Position numbers and translations under genes: made by a program. The notes beneath the pieces are model-generated. The model had not been told where the DNA came from, did no database searches, and saw only the letters and a program-made list of their open reading frames with translations. From Camarhynchus parvulus (Eukaryota; Chordata; Aves; Passeriformes; Thraupidae), in NCBI RefSeq assembly GCF_901933205.1, contig NC_044582.1:18947820-19011819 (forward strand): a stretch of DNA of 64,000 nt. The letters are read 5' to 3'. Of this stretch, positions 34,704 through 48,322 are shown in pieces. How positions within the stretch are numbered: the first letter of the stretch is position 1; each line of letters starts with the position of its first letter.

Positions 34704-37700
34704 ACAGTTTTCACAGCAGTGAGGCAGGAATTGAGGCAAAGCCTGTTCCTATGGGCTGAGGCCCATGGCATGCCAGCCTATGGAGAACACAGGGCTGGGA
34801 ACCACTGGCTGCCAGTGGCCTGGGGCCAGGTGCTGGCTGCCCAGCTCTGTGCACAGCCCTGCTGAAATGGGTGATTTCTCTCACAGAGAAGGGCAGTGCT
34901 ATTCTCCTGTTTTCATTGTCAATGCAGCGTGGCTTGATGCTGCACTGGTTTGGAGGCCAGAGATTGCCCAGGCACTTGTGGCAGGTCTTCCTGAGATCTG
35001 TGTGCATCCCAAGCACAGATCCCGCTCTGAGTTTCCTAACTGGGCCACTAAATAAACAAACACAGCATAAATCCAGTGTGGGCAGTAAACTCCTCAAGCT
35101 GGAGAGCCCAAAGACATTGCATTGCTGCAGGGTTCTTCTCAGGACGAGGGAGGGAGATTGGAGTTAATGCAGGAGAGGAGGAAAAAGCTGATGCAAGGCT
35201 GGAAAGGAGGAGGGAAACAAAAGCAGGGAAATATCTTGCATTTCTTTATTATGCATTGGATTCTGTAATGCAATTCACCTATAACCCAGAGGGACGTGGT
35301 TGGGTGAGAACAGCACGTAGCACCCTCAGAGTGCGAATCCCCAGCAGCTGCTTTGGCAGTGGGGCAGCTCCCCTGGCTGGAGAACACCAGGGACTGTGCC
35401 AGGGGCCTCTTCAAACAACCAAGCACAGAACCAGAGCTTTTCAGCCCCTCTGTCACCAGTGCTGGTGCTGCAGCCCTCCCGTGGGTGAGGGGATTCCCTG
35501 TGCACAGGGGTCCCTGGGCTGTGCCAGTTGTACAGGCCAACCACACAGGGAGGGCAGAGCAGCTGCCAAGGCCTTTGTGTGCCCATGGGCTGGTGTTTGG
35601 CCCTGTCCTATCCCACTCCAAGGGCTGTGCTGGAGGGTTTGGGACTGTCAGCTGATGGCTTTCTTGCCTGTGGTGTGGCTGAGCAACGTTCTCAGCCATT
35701 CGCTCGGGGCTGGGTAAGAGAGTTTGTGGCATTACTGTGAATAGAGGTCTTGTTATAAGCACTGGGAGGGAAAAATAGACTGCAACCCCCCAGAAAAATA
35801 GCAGCTAAACTCTGTTCATGACCTGAAGGGAAGGAGGATATCTTGGGAGTACCATATAGGCAAAAAATCCACCTCTGGCTCCAGTGTGGCGTTGCTCGCC
35901 CTGCTGCTGTCACACACAGAGCTCCACAGGCCATTCTGCCAGCCAGCAGAACAGAGCAACTCACCCTGGAGCAGGTTTTACTCAAACCACATATTCCCAA
36001 GGAGTCTTCATTCATTTCTGAGAACATTTGGGAGGGTTTGCTGCTATTTCTCTGCAGAGCAGCCCATTTTCCCCCCTTTGCAGTAACCACTCACTGTTCA
36101 GCCCATGAAGGTGTTTGTCCTTCCAGGAGCTGAGGTCTGTCCATGCTGGCCATGGTCTGCAGCTGTGTCACCTGGCAGGGAAAAGCCTGTCCCATTCCAG
36201 GATGGGCTACCCAAAATCCCAAAGCCTGATGGATTGGCCTTTTCACTTGAGGATTCCTGTCCTGACTTGTGGGCACAAGTCAAGCCATTGGAAGTGGAGG
36301 AAGGTACTGCTGATTGGTCCTGATTTATCTGGGACTGGCACTTAGTCTGAGAATGTTGCTGGATAGAATTTGGAGAAGATCCCAAAAGTGTTGCTGCTAG
36401 CAATGGAATACTGGGATATATGGCTAGTGGGGGGAAACTCCTCCACTGAGAGTTGAGATGTGGCAACCACAATTGCCAGTCTTGGGAAATTTGAGCCACC
36501 CATCAATCTGTGATAGTTGTCATATTTATGAACCTTTTAGGGGAAGTTATTTTGGGGTGAGAAGCTGAAAAAGTCCTTGGCTTAATGCAAACACTGCTCA
36601 GCAGCAACTAAACCATCAGAGCGTTATCAGCATTAGTCTTATCCTAAATCCAAAGCACAGCCCTGTATCAGCTACTGGGGAAAAAAGTTAACTCCACCCC
36701 GGCCAAAACCAGGCCATATGATGGTGAAAGCTTCTTCAGGCAGCATACTTTGTTCATTTAATATCACATGCAAATGTAGAAACCTGAATTGGAACCTCAG
36801 AAAACCCCCAGAGAAGTATTTCTCTGTCTTATCCTCAAGAGGGTGAATGGGAAGCTCTGGCTGAGGAAGAGGTGCTTAGAGATTGTAAATTAACTTATGC
36901 AGTCTTCTTCTGATAAGCTCAAACTTCAGTCCACATTTCCAAGATTTCATCCTTGAAGAGCCTGTTCTCCCACTTGCCTGACTTTTGTCCCTTGAATGAG
37001 GAGATTTGTTCTGCATCAAGTCACACAGATGAGGCTCAGAGTGTTTTACTCCCAGTAGCAAATAGGGAGTCCCTGTGCATTTTCTCCTGGCCCTGCCATG
37101 GGACTGTGGCTGGGTGGATTTGGCAGTGCAGGTGCAGGAGCCTTGAGCGTTCCTGCCTGGTTTCACCTGCTCCCCTGGCGCTCCCCAGGCACCAGGACTG
37201 TCTGGCATTGCTTGCTTGCTCAGCCGCTGTGATTCAGCTGTTGATGCTGTAGTTAAAGCAGCGTTTAATATCTTCCTTCAGAACTTTGATTAAAGAGAAA
37301 TCTATCTGATGTGTGGCACTGGCAGAGGAGGCAGCTGGGTGGTCCCAGCCCGGTGCCTCAGGTGGCAGCAGCTGGCCTGGGGCAGCCTCCACAGCTCCAG
37401 CTGGGGCAGCAGGGCTGGCGTGACTCTCGGAAGTCATCTGGGGAGGGTGCAGAGCATGAATCAGTCTGGATTTCTCTGATGGTTTCCTAGCCAGAGTCTT
37501 CAGGCAAATATGTACTTTTGCATCATAACAGCTGCTGCCCTTTCTGCCAGTTCCTAACACTTGCGGTCGCCGGCTTGGCTCTCGCTCGTCCTTCCACCCA
37601 GTGTAAACAAATCCCACCCATGTTATGTTTGGGAGATGAAAGCAGAGATCAGTGTGTGAGGCAAGGAGCTGTGAGTGGGATGCGTGCTGCTCAGTCATGT

Positions 37701-37763
37701 GGCCAAGCGTGGTTATCAGGAAGCACGTGAGCTCCTCACCACACCATCCCTGCTCCCAAACCA
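34704..37763. other. Intergenic DNA, no gene seen
   Basis: About 3 kb of unique sequence. Open frames of up to 213 codons (35076-35717 on +, 35139-35762 on -) overlap each other and lack any domain or splice framework, so they are not called as genes. Confidence 0.65.
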
Positions 37764-37823
37764 AGGGTTAAAGGCTGGGCTCAGTGATCTTGGAGGTCTT
37801 TCCCAACCTAAATGATTCTATGA
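37764..37823 (+). mobile_element. CR1 LINE 3' terminus
   Basis: gctcagtgatcttggaggtc, then tttcccaacctaaatgattc and tatga form a short CR1 tail of about 60 bp. Confidence 0.8.
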
Positions 37824-39197
37824 AACCCAAATTCAAGGTCTTTAACAAAAGGGCAATGTTATTGTTAATGCAAAGTTGTCCCTGTTTAAAATAAGAAATT
37901 GAGACGTCTTCATGGCTTAAACATCATAGCTATGGTTTACCTTAAGTTTTCCTGGGAAAAGGAATCCTTTGTCTCCTTACTTCAGGGCCTTGGAGAAACT
38001 GTTCTTAGATGTCTTCTGATGTCTTATGCTTGTGACTCGAGGGAGCACTAAGCAATTACATCTGGGAGTAATAAGTGCTCCAGAGTGTCTGGAGAGAAAA
38101 GTATATGGCAGTAACAGATGAGATATGAGAGGGGATTGGGAAAGGGTCAGGGAGGTGATAGCAGATGAGAGAAGGATGCTGCTCCTCTGATCCAGAAACC
38201 AGGACAGGAGCTGCTGGGAGCAGGAACTCCATAGGATCATCACAGCTTCTAAGAGAAGTGGGAATGTTGGAGTTCCTTACCACATGTGTATGAGTTGATC
38301 TTGTTTTAATAATGCTCAGTATTTGCACACCCTTTTTCTCTCCAGTAATGCTCTTTTTTTTTTGCTGTGTAAGGCCTTTAAGTGGGTTAAGAGAAAAAAG
38401 TGACGATCTCCTATATTTTGATTTTGCTGACCAGTGATTTCTGCATCTGCACTGGGGGTTTCATTGGTGTTTGTACCCTGGACTGGGTTGGAGCCTGATG
38501 GAGCCAGCCTGGAGGTGCTGGCTGGCTCCCGCCGTGTTGGCAGCTCCCTGCAGGGGCATGAAGAGGAATATGTTCAAGGAATGACAGTCAAAGCTCTCCT
38601 GTGACAGTCCCTGTGCCTTTATCCAAAGGGAATTCCCTGCGTTTGGAAAGATTGTTCAGGCTCAGGAACTGCAGCCAAGATCCTGAGACGGGCAGCAGAG
38701 GTCCGGGTAGCTGTGATGGTAATGAAGGAGCAATAGGGACACTGTTTCCCTGGCTGCAGTCCCGAAAGCATTGCCAGATCAATTCCCAGAGAAAAAAAAG
38801 GCTTTATAACTCAGAACAAATGGCCTTGGGAGGCAGTTAATGCTGGAAAATCGGCCAAGGCAAAGCTTGCTGATGGGAAGTTGGTGGTGCCACTAACTGG
38901 TCCCAACCTCAGAAGCAATGGGAATCAGGAGCAAACCAAAACTGGGGAGCAAGGGAAAGATGGGAAGGAAATGTGAGATGTGAGCAAACTAATGGCAGTT
39001 CTGTGTAGTGTTTTGCATCATCAAAGGGGTCATTTTGAGCCTTTTTGCATTTTACTTTGGGTTTTTATGCCCCTTGACTCTCCCGTGAGATGCACACCCA
39101 ATGTGTTTCTGCAGCCCATCATCACAAGGAAGTTCCACAGAAACTGTGGCTTGTGCAATCCCTTTGCCATGGGTCTGACCTATCCCGACTCCAAAAA
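37824..39197. other. Intergenic DNA, no gene seen
   Basis: Unique sequence with a short T-run at 38351-38360. Nothing further is recognised. Confidence 0.65.
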
Positions 39198-39460
39198 ATT
39201 ATAGAATGGTTGGGTTGGAAATGAGTCATAGAATGGTTTCATTTTAAAACTTATCTCATCTCACTCCCTGACCTTGGGCGCTTCCTGGGATGGGGCAGCC
39301 ACAGCTTCTCTGGGCAACTTCACCACCCTCACAGCCAAGAACTTTTCCCCATATCCAGTCAAACCCTGCCTTCAGTCATCTTAAGTTTATTCCTCCTTGT
39401 CCTGTCACTCCAGGCCACTGTCCAAAATCCCTGTCCAGCTCCCTTGTAGGCGCTCTAACC
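39198..39460 (-). mobile_element. CR1 LINE 3'-end fragment
   Basis: It begins attatagaatggttgggttg and repeats gtcatagaatggtttc 28 bp later, then ggatggggcagccacagctt, ctctgggcaacttcaccacc, cctccttgtcctgtcactcc and ccctgtccagctcccttgta. The doubled start may reflect the tandem tail or a nested insertion. Confidence 0.88.
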
Positions 39461-41811
39461 AAGGCTGATGGGAGCCTCCAGAGACACATCTCAAATTCAG
39501 CAGAGGTTTCCCAATTATTTGAAATTTTTTTCCCAGAAACTGTTCACTGGTAGAGAAGCAGTGCCTGGCCACCATTAGCAGCACTTCGGAGTCAGCCACA
39601 GCCATTCCCCCACTCCAAATGTGTGCAGGAAATGCTTGGAGAGACTGGCAAAAGCAAGGAAAAAGCTTTTTAAAATTATCAGGACTTCTGGTTTGTTGTG
39701 GTCCCTCTCCTGGTTCAAGAACAGCAGCAGGCGCTGGCCAGTGGCGCCGTTAAATGTCTGCATGACTCAACTGGTGTTGGGATCTGCTGGGTCAGGAGGG
39801 GACAGGTTCATGCCTGGGGCACGAGGCTGCTAGAGGTGATGTCCTGGCCAGGAGACAATCCCCTGAACACCCTCCTGCCCGCCCTGCTCACTGCCCACTC
39901 TGCAGCTGCACAGCCCTTGAGGCGTTTGGAGGGACCCTGGGATAACCTGGGCACCCCAGAGCCGTGCTCGCCCTCCTCAAAGCCGTATTTTGTACCCAAA
40001 CGCTCAGGTCAGCCTTGGTGATGCTTCCAGCTCTTGTTCTTACTTGCTCTGTCCCCTTAATTTAATGCCTTTTTAATTGAATTTTATTTAAATTTAACTC
40101 CTGTAACAGTCGCCCACTAAAATTCTTTGCTGTCCTGTGGATATCCAAGGATCTGTGGGACTCCAGGCTTTGCTGGATTGAGGGTGAGGAGGAGCTTTGA
40201 GAGCAGAGCTATTGATTAAATAATTAAATGGATACAAATGAGCTTTTCTTGGGATTTTGTTTAGCTGGTTCTTGGGTGGAAAAAAAAAAGGCGGCCTGAG
40301 AAGACCAGTATTGTGCCAGGTCTCATTCCTGTTTGGAAAGGGTCTTTGGAGTTTCTCACTGCAGGAAATTGCATTGCCATCAATAATTTATTTCTCTTTA
40401 GCGAGGAGACCTTTTCTATAGTGGTGGGGAGGACGCCGTGGGTCTCATGGCTGTGCTCCCAGTGCAGGTGAACACCCTGCAGTGCTTTCCACGGCAGCCT
40501 CAGCCCGAGTCCCTGTGTCTCCCAGGAGGGCAGGGCGTCATTGGCTCTGGGGGAGTCTGCTTTTCTGTGCAGTAATGCAAATGTGATCAGTGATATAAGG
40601 ATGGATTTGGGCGGCTTTTAGCAGCTTCTGGAGAAGGTTTGTGTTTCCTGGTGAGGTCTTGGGTGCCGGGGCAGTGCTGGAGGCACCGCCTCACATTCTT
40701 GGAGATGCTTCAGGAACTGCTGGGTGCAGGAGGGTCCATGGAAAAGGTGGATCACAGCCCTGGCACGCCCCAGCGTGAGCTGGAGCTGTGCTGACACTTC
40801 CCACAGCCTGAATCTGTCCAGTCCCTCCAGGGCTGGCTCTCATTTTGGGTTCACCTGTTAAAAAGTGAGACACATAATGAAATAGGATTGGTTTTGTCTG
40901 AACACGCATTGTTCCCTCTAAAGCTTCTTTGGAACCCTGTTTTACCATTGAAAACAGCTAAAATGAGGAAAAAATTGCAGAGAGATTTCAATATTAAACC
41001 AGGGCAATTTTTACTGTCTTTTCCCCTTTTAATTTTGTTTAGAGCTGATGGGAACTGTTTGGAAAAAAAAGCTGGAAAAGTTAATCTTTGAATAGCAAAC
41101 GTCCCTGAAGGGAGAAAGGGGAGAGAAAAAAGGGAGAATGGTCCTTTCAAAGAATCATTGACCTAAATTGCACTTTAATGCACATACCACGCTGTCCACA
41201 CCACCTACGTGTCTCCAGGAATCCTGCTCAATAACAAGCACTCAATGTTTAGTCATTTCCTGCAGCACGTTTGCAGGAGCCGGTGGCTCCGTGCGATCGC
41301 ATGTGTCAGTGCTCAGCGGCTCCAACAGTTGCTTTCCATATCAGCAGCTGCTGGCTTCCATCTCCTGTTGGGAAAGGTGCCACGGCCAGCCCAGGTTAAT
41401 GTTTCAGCTGCCTTCCAGCAGGAGTTCCAGCAAGGGCTGTGGTGACGTGGTGACACCTCACCCCAAACCTGGGCTTTTCAGCTTGCTCTGGGAAATCCTG
41501 GCTTCGGAGCCCAGCGGGCTGCACAGCAGGAGATGGGTTTGTCCTTTCCCTAGCAGGGCTTTTAAGGAGGTTTTATCTGTGTGTTTATGAATCTGGTGAG
41601 TTTATGGGCTGGGTGGCAGCGAGTCACGCAGGGGAAGCAGGGGCTGCTCTGACCTGCGCAGCTCTGGCTCGCTCAGCCCCGGCTGCCTGCCAGGGATGCC
41701 AGGGCCCCCTGCCTGTGCCAGTCCTGGCTTCCCACTCCTCACATCAGCCCCAGCTCACTCCCTGCTGCATGGGGGACCAGAGAGTCAGGAATTTACACAG
41801 ACAGGCGGTGC
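39461..41811. other. Intergenic DNA, no gene seen
   Basis: Unique, mixed composition. An AT-rich stretch lies at about 40040-40260. A (A)n run is at 40279-40288. No coding signal. Confidence 0.65.
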
Positions 41812-42079
41812 TAGGACAAGAAGGAATGGTTTTAAAGTAAAAGAGGGGAGATTAAATTAGGTATTAGGAAGAAATTCTTTCTTGTGAGGGTGGTGAGACC
41901 CTGGCACAGGTTTCTCAGAGAAGCTGTCGCTGCCTCCTCCCTGGAAGTGTTCAAGGTCAGGTTGGACAAGGCTTGCAGCAGTCTGGGATAGTGGGAAGTG
42001 TCCCTGCCCATGGCATAGGGATGGAAAATGAAACAAGCTTTAAGGTCCCTTCCAGCCCAGACCATCCTGTGATTCTATT
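41812..42079 (+). mobile_element. CR1 LINE 3'-end fragment
   Basis: It begins taggacaagaaggaatggtt and continues with agaggggagattaaattagg, tattaggaagaaattctttc, gtgagggtggtgagaccctg and ggtgtccctgcccatgg-like sequence. It ends cctgtgattctatt. It is well preserved relative to the others. Confidence 0.92.
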
Positions 42080-45000
42080 ATTTTATAGCCATTCGCTCAG
42101 CCGTGCAGGGAGGATGATCTTGCCCAGAGAGATTTGCAGTTTGTGCACTGCCCTTTCAGGCAGACATTGGAGCTGCTTTCTGCCCAAGGAATCGAGGGCT
42201 GGATCCTCTCACTTTTTAAAGTGTCTGCCTTCAAAATGGTGGCTGCTTCTCACTTGAAGTTCATGAGAACAGATGGCTGGATCTCAGAGACAGGAGTTAC
42301 AAGCTATAGGGTGTTTTTCACCACATGTCTTGCTAGTTTCCCTCCTAAAAAAAAAAGATCTGTGTGAGAACCCTCCCAACATGCCAGGCCAAATCTGACC
42401 GTCTGTTAAGTTCACTTTATATAATCTCTGTTTAGAGCTGAGTGCCCTTTAAAAACCCGGGGAGGGCTCCTCGCTGGGAGCTCCCAGAGCCCAGGGCGGG
42501 CAGCAGCTGCACAGCCACCCCTACCCAGAGCCCAGCAGCCTCTCTGCACAGATATTTGATTTTTAGCTCCGGAGGAGGGGGGAGCCTGTGTGCATGCTGG
42601 GGGCACAGCCAGGGCTGGTTGGCAGCGTGTGCATCCCACGGGCACATCCAGCAGGAGAACACGGCGGGATCTCACAGCTCCAGAGCAGCATATGCTCCGG
42701 GAGACCTCGCTAGGTTGCATAAGCCTCCCATCCCAGGAGCTGGCTGAGCACAGCACATGAGTCAACAGCACAGCGAGACTTGTGCCGTGGGAGTCACACC
42801 TACTCTTGGCTGCAGAATTATCCAGAGAAGCAGAAGGTTAATAGGAACAAAATAAAGCCTAAGGAAGCCTTAAAGGTTAGTTGCAGGATTTGATTATGCT
42901 GGAAAGAGAGGGGAAAATGGGTCAAGCCAAGCAGGGGAAAGCAGGGTAATGCAGAGCCATGGTGTCTGTCTCCTCAGGAGACAGTCCAGTTTGGATCAGT
43001 AAAAATGTGATCAATATAACATTTGTGTTTTCAAATTATCTGCTTCTGGAGAGGGCCATTGTTAATCACAGAAGGAATGAGAAAGAATGTGGAGTAAAGC
43101 TCCAGGATGCTCAAGAAATATTAACACTGAATGAAAGCAGTTCTGCAAGACAGGGAATGACTCCTCAAAGTGTGAATATACAGGCACACCAAACACCTGA
43201 CCCAGGACATCAGCACCACCAGCACAGTCCTTGGCTTTGCTTCTGCTCTATAGATCATTGCTTCATCTAGAGATCATTATTTTATGTTGGGACAGTTTCA
43301 AAACTTTGATTCAGACGGGAATCAGAACCAAAGCAGGAGCAGGTCTGTCTGTGGCACATGAAACCCCTGAGCATCTCTGGTCTATGCAAGGCAGGGCTCG
43401 TGCTGCTGTGCAGTGCCAGCAATGCATCCACAGAGGAGGGCCAGCAGGCTGGGCTCCCCAGTTCTCACCAGTTTGGCCCCAGTTTGGCCTCGGTACCCCA
43501 GGACTCTGACCGGTCTGCTGCAGTTTGCAGGTTGAGTCCCCACTCAGATCTGATCCAAATTTCCCAGTGTGCTCTGGAGCAAGGTGGGAAATGGGGATAT
43601 CCTGAAAAGATGAATTCACAAGATTTCAGTTTATAAAGATGCTGCATTGAGTAAAATTTATCTTGATATTGTATCCTTACTGTAGGCTCACGTAAATGAG
43701 TTTGGTTTATTGCATTTGTATTTGTCAAGAATGCAGTGGGGCCTCCCTGGCCTCAGGAGAAGAAAAAGGGAATACAGAAAGTTGTGTTTAATTTCCAGGA
43801 TGCTATCTCGTTTTTTTCCCCCTAAAACAAGATTCCCATGGCCAGAGTTGATATTGCTTGTGATGCAGACTTGCCTGCCCGAGGTTCACCTCAGTCCCAA
43901 ATCCGTGCTGTAAAAATGGGGGATTACCAAGGTGGGAGTGGAGGCCCTTGGAGGCTCAGAGCTGCCTGGGGATTGTGTCCTTGTGCGGGGTCCTGGCTGC
44001 CGGCCATGTCCCAAGGCCTGAGAGGAGCACGGCCGTGGGGGAGGTGTTGGGCAACACAAGGGATGTTTCATCCCTCGCTCCCGGTGCTCTTGCACAGGGA
44101 AAGATCATCTTGTGATCAGGGCACAAGACCAGGAGTCAGGCGATGTGGGTTACTGCAGAGCTGGATTTGCCAACAGGAGTGGAGAGTCCTGGCACCTCCA
44201 GACGTGCAGGCACTCTGGGAATGTGCAGGTTCCCTTCTGCCTCTTGGGGCTCTTTGTGATGGTCTTGTTGGGGAGTAACAGCTCGAGGGATTTAGCAAAG
44301 CAATTTAAGTGTACTGTGAGGAGCCAAAGAACACTTAGTGGCCTTGGGCTGAAGTTTGGGAACAAGGCCCTTAGGATGGTGGAGAGGGGTAATGGAGGGA
44401 GATGAATCAGGTGTGAATAGTCATCCCAAGTGAGAGGGCACTTGCAGGGTGCTTATCTCACCATCAAACCCTGCTCTCCAACTCTGAAAGTCGTTTCTCT
44501 CTCCTGAAGGTGCCAGAATGCCCTTTCCTTTGCAGGAATGTGGAATGCCCGGGGTGCCATCATTGTGCAGTGTGAGGGGCTGGGGTCCTGCACACACACT
44601 GCACAGGGGTGGCTCCCCTCCTGCCGAGGCTGCTTGGGCTGGAGGTGTCCCCCTGTCCCTCTCCCCGACTCCAGCTGTGGTGGGAAGGGGACAACACACC
44701 TGGCCAAGCTTCTCCCCTGACATGCAGGGTCCCTCCACAGGCACTGGGCAGTCACAGGTGTGGCCATCACCTGTCCCCCACTCAGGCCCAGGTGAGGGGA
44801 CCCAGCTCAGGTATTTGGGTGCAGAGCCCGAAGGGGTCCCCAGGAGAGCTGAGCACAGCCTGTGCTGCATCCCTGGCAATGAGCACAGGCTCTGAGCTCC
44901 ATCCCTGCCATCCCACAGCATCTGCCATGGGTCCTGGCACAGGAGACTGCTCAGTTTTTCCTAAATCTGGCTGATCTGTCTCCCGGGAAATGGGAGTCAG

Positions 45001-48000
45001 CTTGCTCGAGCTCCTGCTTGCATCAGTCCCAGAGTGGCAGCTGGGAAGTCAAAGTCCCTCTTTAGCTTTAGACACACAGAGGAGCTTTCATCCCCAAAAT
45101 GTGCAAGGTTTGAAATGTTCATGGAGGAAAAAAAGAACATTTCCTTATAGGGAAAAAAGGATAAAATTCAGTAAATCTGTTTGGTTCCTCTGGGCCTTCT
45201 TTCAGGTGGAAACTTGAGGAGCTGGAAGGAGGCAGCAAGGAGGGAGAAATCCCACCTGAGAAGGTTCTGTGTGGTGTGTCCAGGTGGTGGGAGCCTGAGC
45301 AAAGGTCCCTGCTTGGCTGTGGGCTCCCTCCCTGCACCACCCAGCTCCAAACCACTGGTCTTGTGATTCTTCTTTTTTCTTTTTTTTTTTTTTTTTTTAA
45401 TTCTTATTATTTCAGTCCTGTGATTTTGTTTTCGCCATTCCTAATTCTTTGCCTTGGGGAAGGGAGGCACAGAACAGCACAGATTTGTACTGCTGTGATT
45501 TTTGGGATGTCGTGGGCCATAGTGTGGCATTGAAGTGATGAGGCAGTGCCAGCCAGGCTGCAGAAATCAGATTTTTGATGGAAAGGGGGTAATGCACTTC
45601 TAATGAAGCTGTGGGTTTACTTCTATTCATTTCAGTATTGCACTTCTTCCCTTACTTGACCCAAGCAGTGAAAATCCATCAGTTGTGAGCCCCACAGCAG
45701 AACCCTGGAGTGGTGTTACTTCAAGTGCTCAGACGCCTCGGGGAGCACAGGGCTGTGCCTGGCCAAGGGCAGGTAAAGATGAAATCCTGCCTCGTGCTGA
45801 GGTTCCAGAACTGAAGGGGTTATTTTATTTCCAGGTAATTTCAATGACACTCAGAGCTAGTTTCAAACTTACACAGGGCTTTTCGTCCTAAAGAGTCCCA
45901 GAGAAGAGAATTCCTTACAGAAACTGCATGGAGATAAAATATGGCAATAGAGTGATAGTGCCTGGCAAGAAAAGTGAAGAACAACTTTCTGTTTTGGATG
46001 CTGAGGTGGGGAGCATGCAGACAGACAGATCTGTGTGATATCTGCACAGGCACACCCCACACCCTTGTGAGAGACACGAGAACTGCTTCCCAAACCCCAG
46101 CTGGAAGCAGCCCAGCAGTGCCCCTGTGCCCCCCTGACCCAGGGCCTTCCCCATCCCACTTGTCCTGGGGCCAGGGGGCCTGGTGGGACCCTGTGACCAG
46201 GCTGACCTGGAGCCCCCTGCCCTGAGTCACGTCTGTCCTGCTCAGCTGCCCTGGGGGCATGGCCAGGGCAGGCTCCAGGGGTTTTCCTGGCTTGCAGTTG
46301 GAAAGAAGCAAGAGAGGACAGTGGTGGATCATCAGTGTCCCATGGGGAGTGAGGTGTCTGTCACCTCCTGCCAGCCCTGGTGGCATCACCGTGGCTCCAT
46401 GGCAGCTCTCAGTGTCACACAGGGAAAGCTGTGTGTCATTAAATGTGCCCCTGAGCCAGCTGGGAGAAGTTCCCCAAATGGCTGGGTGTCCTGGGAGGGT
46501 GTGATGGAGGTCAGGCTTTCCTTTGGCCACTGATCCTGTCCTTGGCTGGGACTGGAGGAGATTCCTGCTGTGGGAGTGCCAGGTCCATGTATGTCCATGC
46601 TCTCCTCACCAGGGATGGAGGCTCTGCCTCCATGTGAGCCCAGTGTGCTCTGGCAGGTGTGTCTGTGTGTACAGGGGAGGTGTAGGGTGTGGGGTGTGTG
46701 TGCAGCCACCACTTGACAGAGCTGCTCCTGCAGTGGAGCCCAGGAGCACCCCCGTGCAGGAGCTCAGGGAGCAGCGTGTCCTGCAGCTCAGCACCAGCAC
46801 CCACGGTCCCTGGCAGTGCCCACCCTGCTGGGGCACAGCTGAGGGGTCTGAGGGACTCCCGAGGGAGGCTGCAGCTCTGGCACCCCCAGCTCATCTCCCA
46901 AAACCCTCCCCACCACGTTTCCCAACAAGACACAGAATAGAAACAGAAGCTCCTGCCAGGGAATTTCCACCCCAAATCAGTAACGTTTGAACAGTGGGAA
47001 TAAGCCGCCAAAAGAGTGGATTTTTTTGTTGTTATTGTTGTTTTTTTTAATTTTGATTTTCTGGAAAGTTGGCTGTGCTGATGTGTGATGTGGTGGTGGG
47101 TGTGGTGACCCCAGCACAGCACAAAGCCTTGCTCATAAGGGCTGCTCAGTGATGCCTCAAATGACAGCCATGGCTGGGGAGAGGCGACAGCCCGAGGGTA
47201 GGTCGGGCTCCCAAATTGTTTTATGGCTAAAGGAGATTTTGGAGTTTTCTTTGCAAACGTAAATAGAATTTATCTGTATTCTTAAGTCCCACAAGAAAAA
47301 TAAACCCCAAGATCTCCCACTAACTTTTTGAGGAAGTTTCTTTCTGATGGAAATAGTTTGGTATCCAAAATACACAAGGCTCGGCTGCTCGGGGGAGGTC
47401 ATGGCAGGCAGCTGCGCTGGTCCTGTTACTCAGTGCTCTGGGAGGGGGTTGCTGGAAGTCTGGAGGAGGTTTCATGATGGAAGATTGGGCTAAATAAAGG
47501 TCTTCCACCTCCATAATTCCGGCAGCTGCATTTCAGCACAGGATCCAGTCACAGTGTGACACGGCGTCTCTTGATGGAGGAGGGAGCCTCAAACCTCGCT
47601 GTGTCTGGGGGCAGCCAAAGTGATTAATGGAGCAGCCTCTGCTCAGGTGGGTTGTTCCTGAGGTCCCTGTTCCTGAAGATTACCTGCAATGAGTCCTGCT
47701 CCTGGTGAGCTGGCAGTGATAGCTCAGTTTTTATCCTGTCTGTCCCCAGGAAGTGCCTCTTGGTGCACGTTAGCACCGAGAGGGCTGGAGCCTGGCAAAG
47801 CTACAGCACCCGGATGTCCAGCCCAGCCCTGTCATTTCCAGTGAAGCTGGGGTTGTCAGGGGCATTCAGCCAGTCATGTCATGGTCTGGGCATCCTGACA
47901 GCTCCTGGCTGCTGGCTGGGAACAATACCACTGTTCCCAAGGGATGGCAAACCAAAGGCAGGGTATTTTAGTATTTCCGATGAGTTTGTAAAGAGTAGCC

Positions 48001-48032
48001 AAAGTTGACAGGCTCCAGGCAGCTGTTTATAG
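42080..48032. other. Intergenic DNA, no gene seen
   Basis: Nearly 6 kb without CR1. It is CAG/CTG-rich, with a T-tract at 45373-45398. Open frames of up to 229 codons (45841-46530, minus; 44421-44921, minus) overlap competing frames on both strands and show no family features. They are judged noncoding. Confidence 0.6.
45373..45398. repeat. T-rich homopolymer tract
   Basis: ttttttc followed by a run of 18 T. No transposon body adjoins it. Confidence 0.95.
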
Positions 48033-48322
48033 AGTCATGGAATGGTTTGGGTTGGGAAGGACCTTAAGAACCCTCCCATTCCACTTGCTGCCATGGGCAG
48101 GGACACCTTCCACTATCCCAGGTTGCTCCAAGCCCCATCCAAGCTGCCCTTGGACACTTCCAGGGATGGGGCAACCACAGCTTCTCTGAGCACCCTGTGC
48201 CAGGGCCTCACCTCCCTCACAGGGAGGAATTTCTTCCTGATGTCCAATCTGAATCTCTCCTCTTCTAAGTTTAAAACCACCCCTCCCTGTGCTATTGCAA
48301 CAGGCCCAACCAAAAGGAGAAT
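48033..48322 (-). mobile_element. CR1 LINE 3'-end fragment
   Basis: It begins agtcatggaatggtttgggt and continues with tgggaaggaccttaagaacc, gggcagggacaccttccact, cagggatggggcaaccacag, cctcacagggaggaatttct and tgctattgcaacaggccc. It is among the clearest CR1 copies in the window. Confidence 0.93.

Noticed and set aside
45841..46530. 229-codon minus-strand open frame
   Set aside because: Competing frames of similar length on both strands; composition is CAG/CTG-rich; no recognisable family or exon borders.
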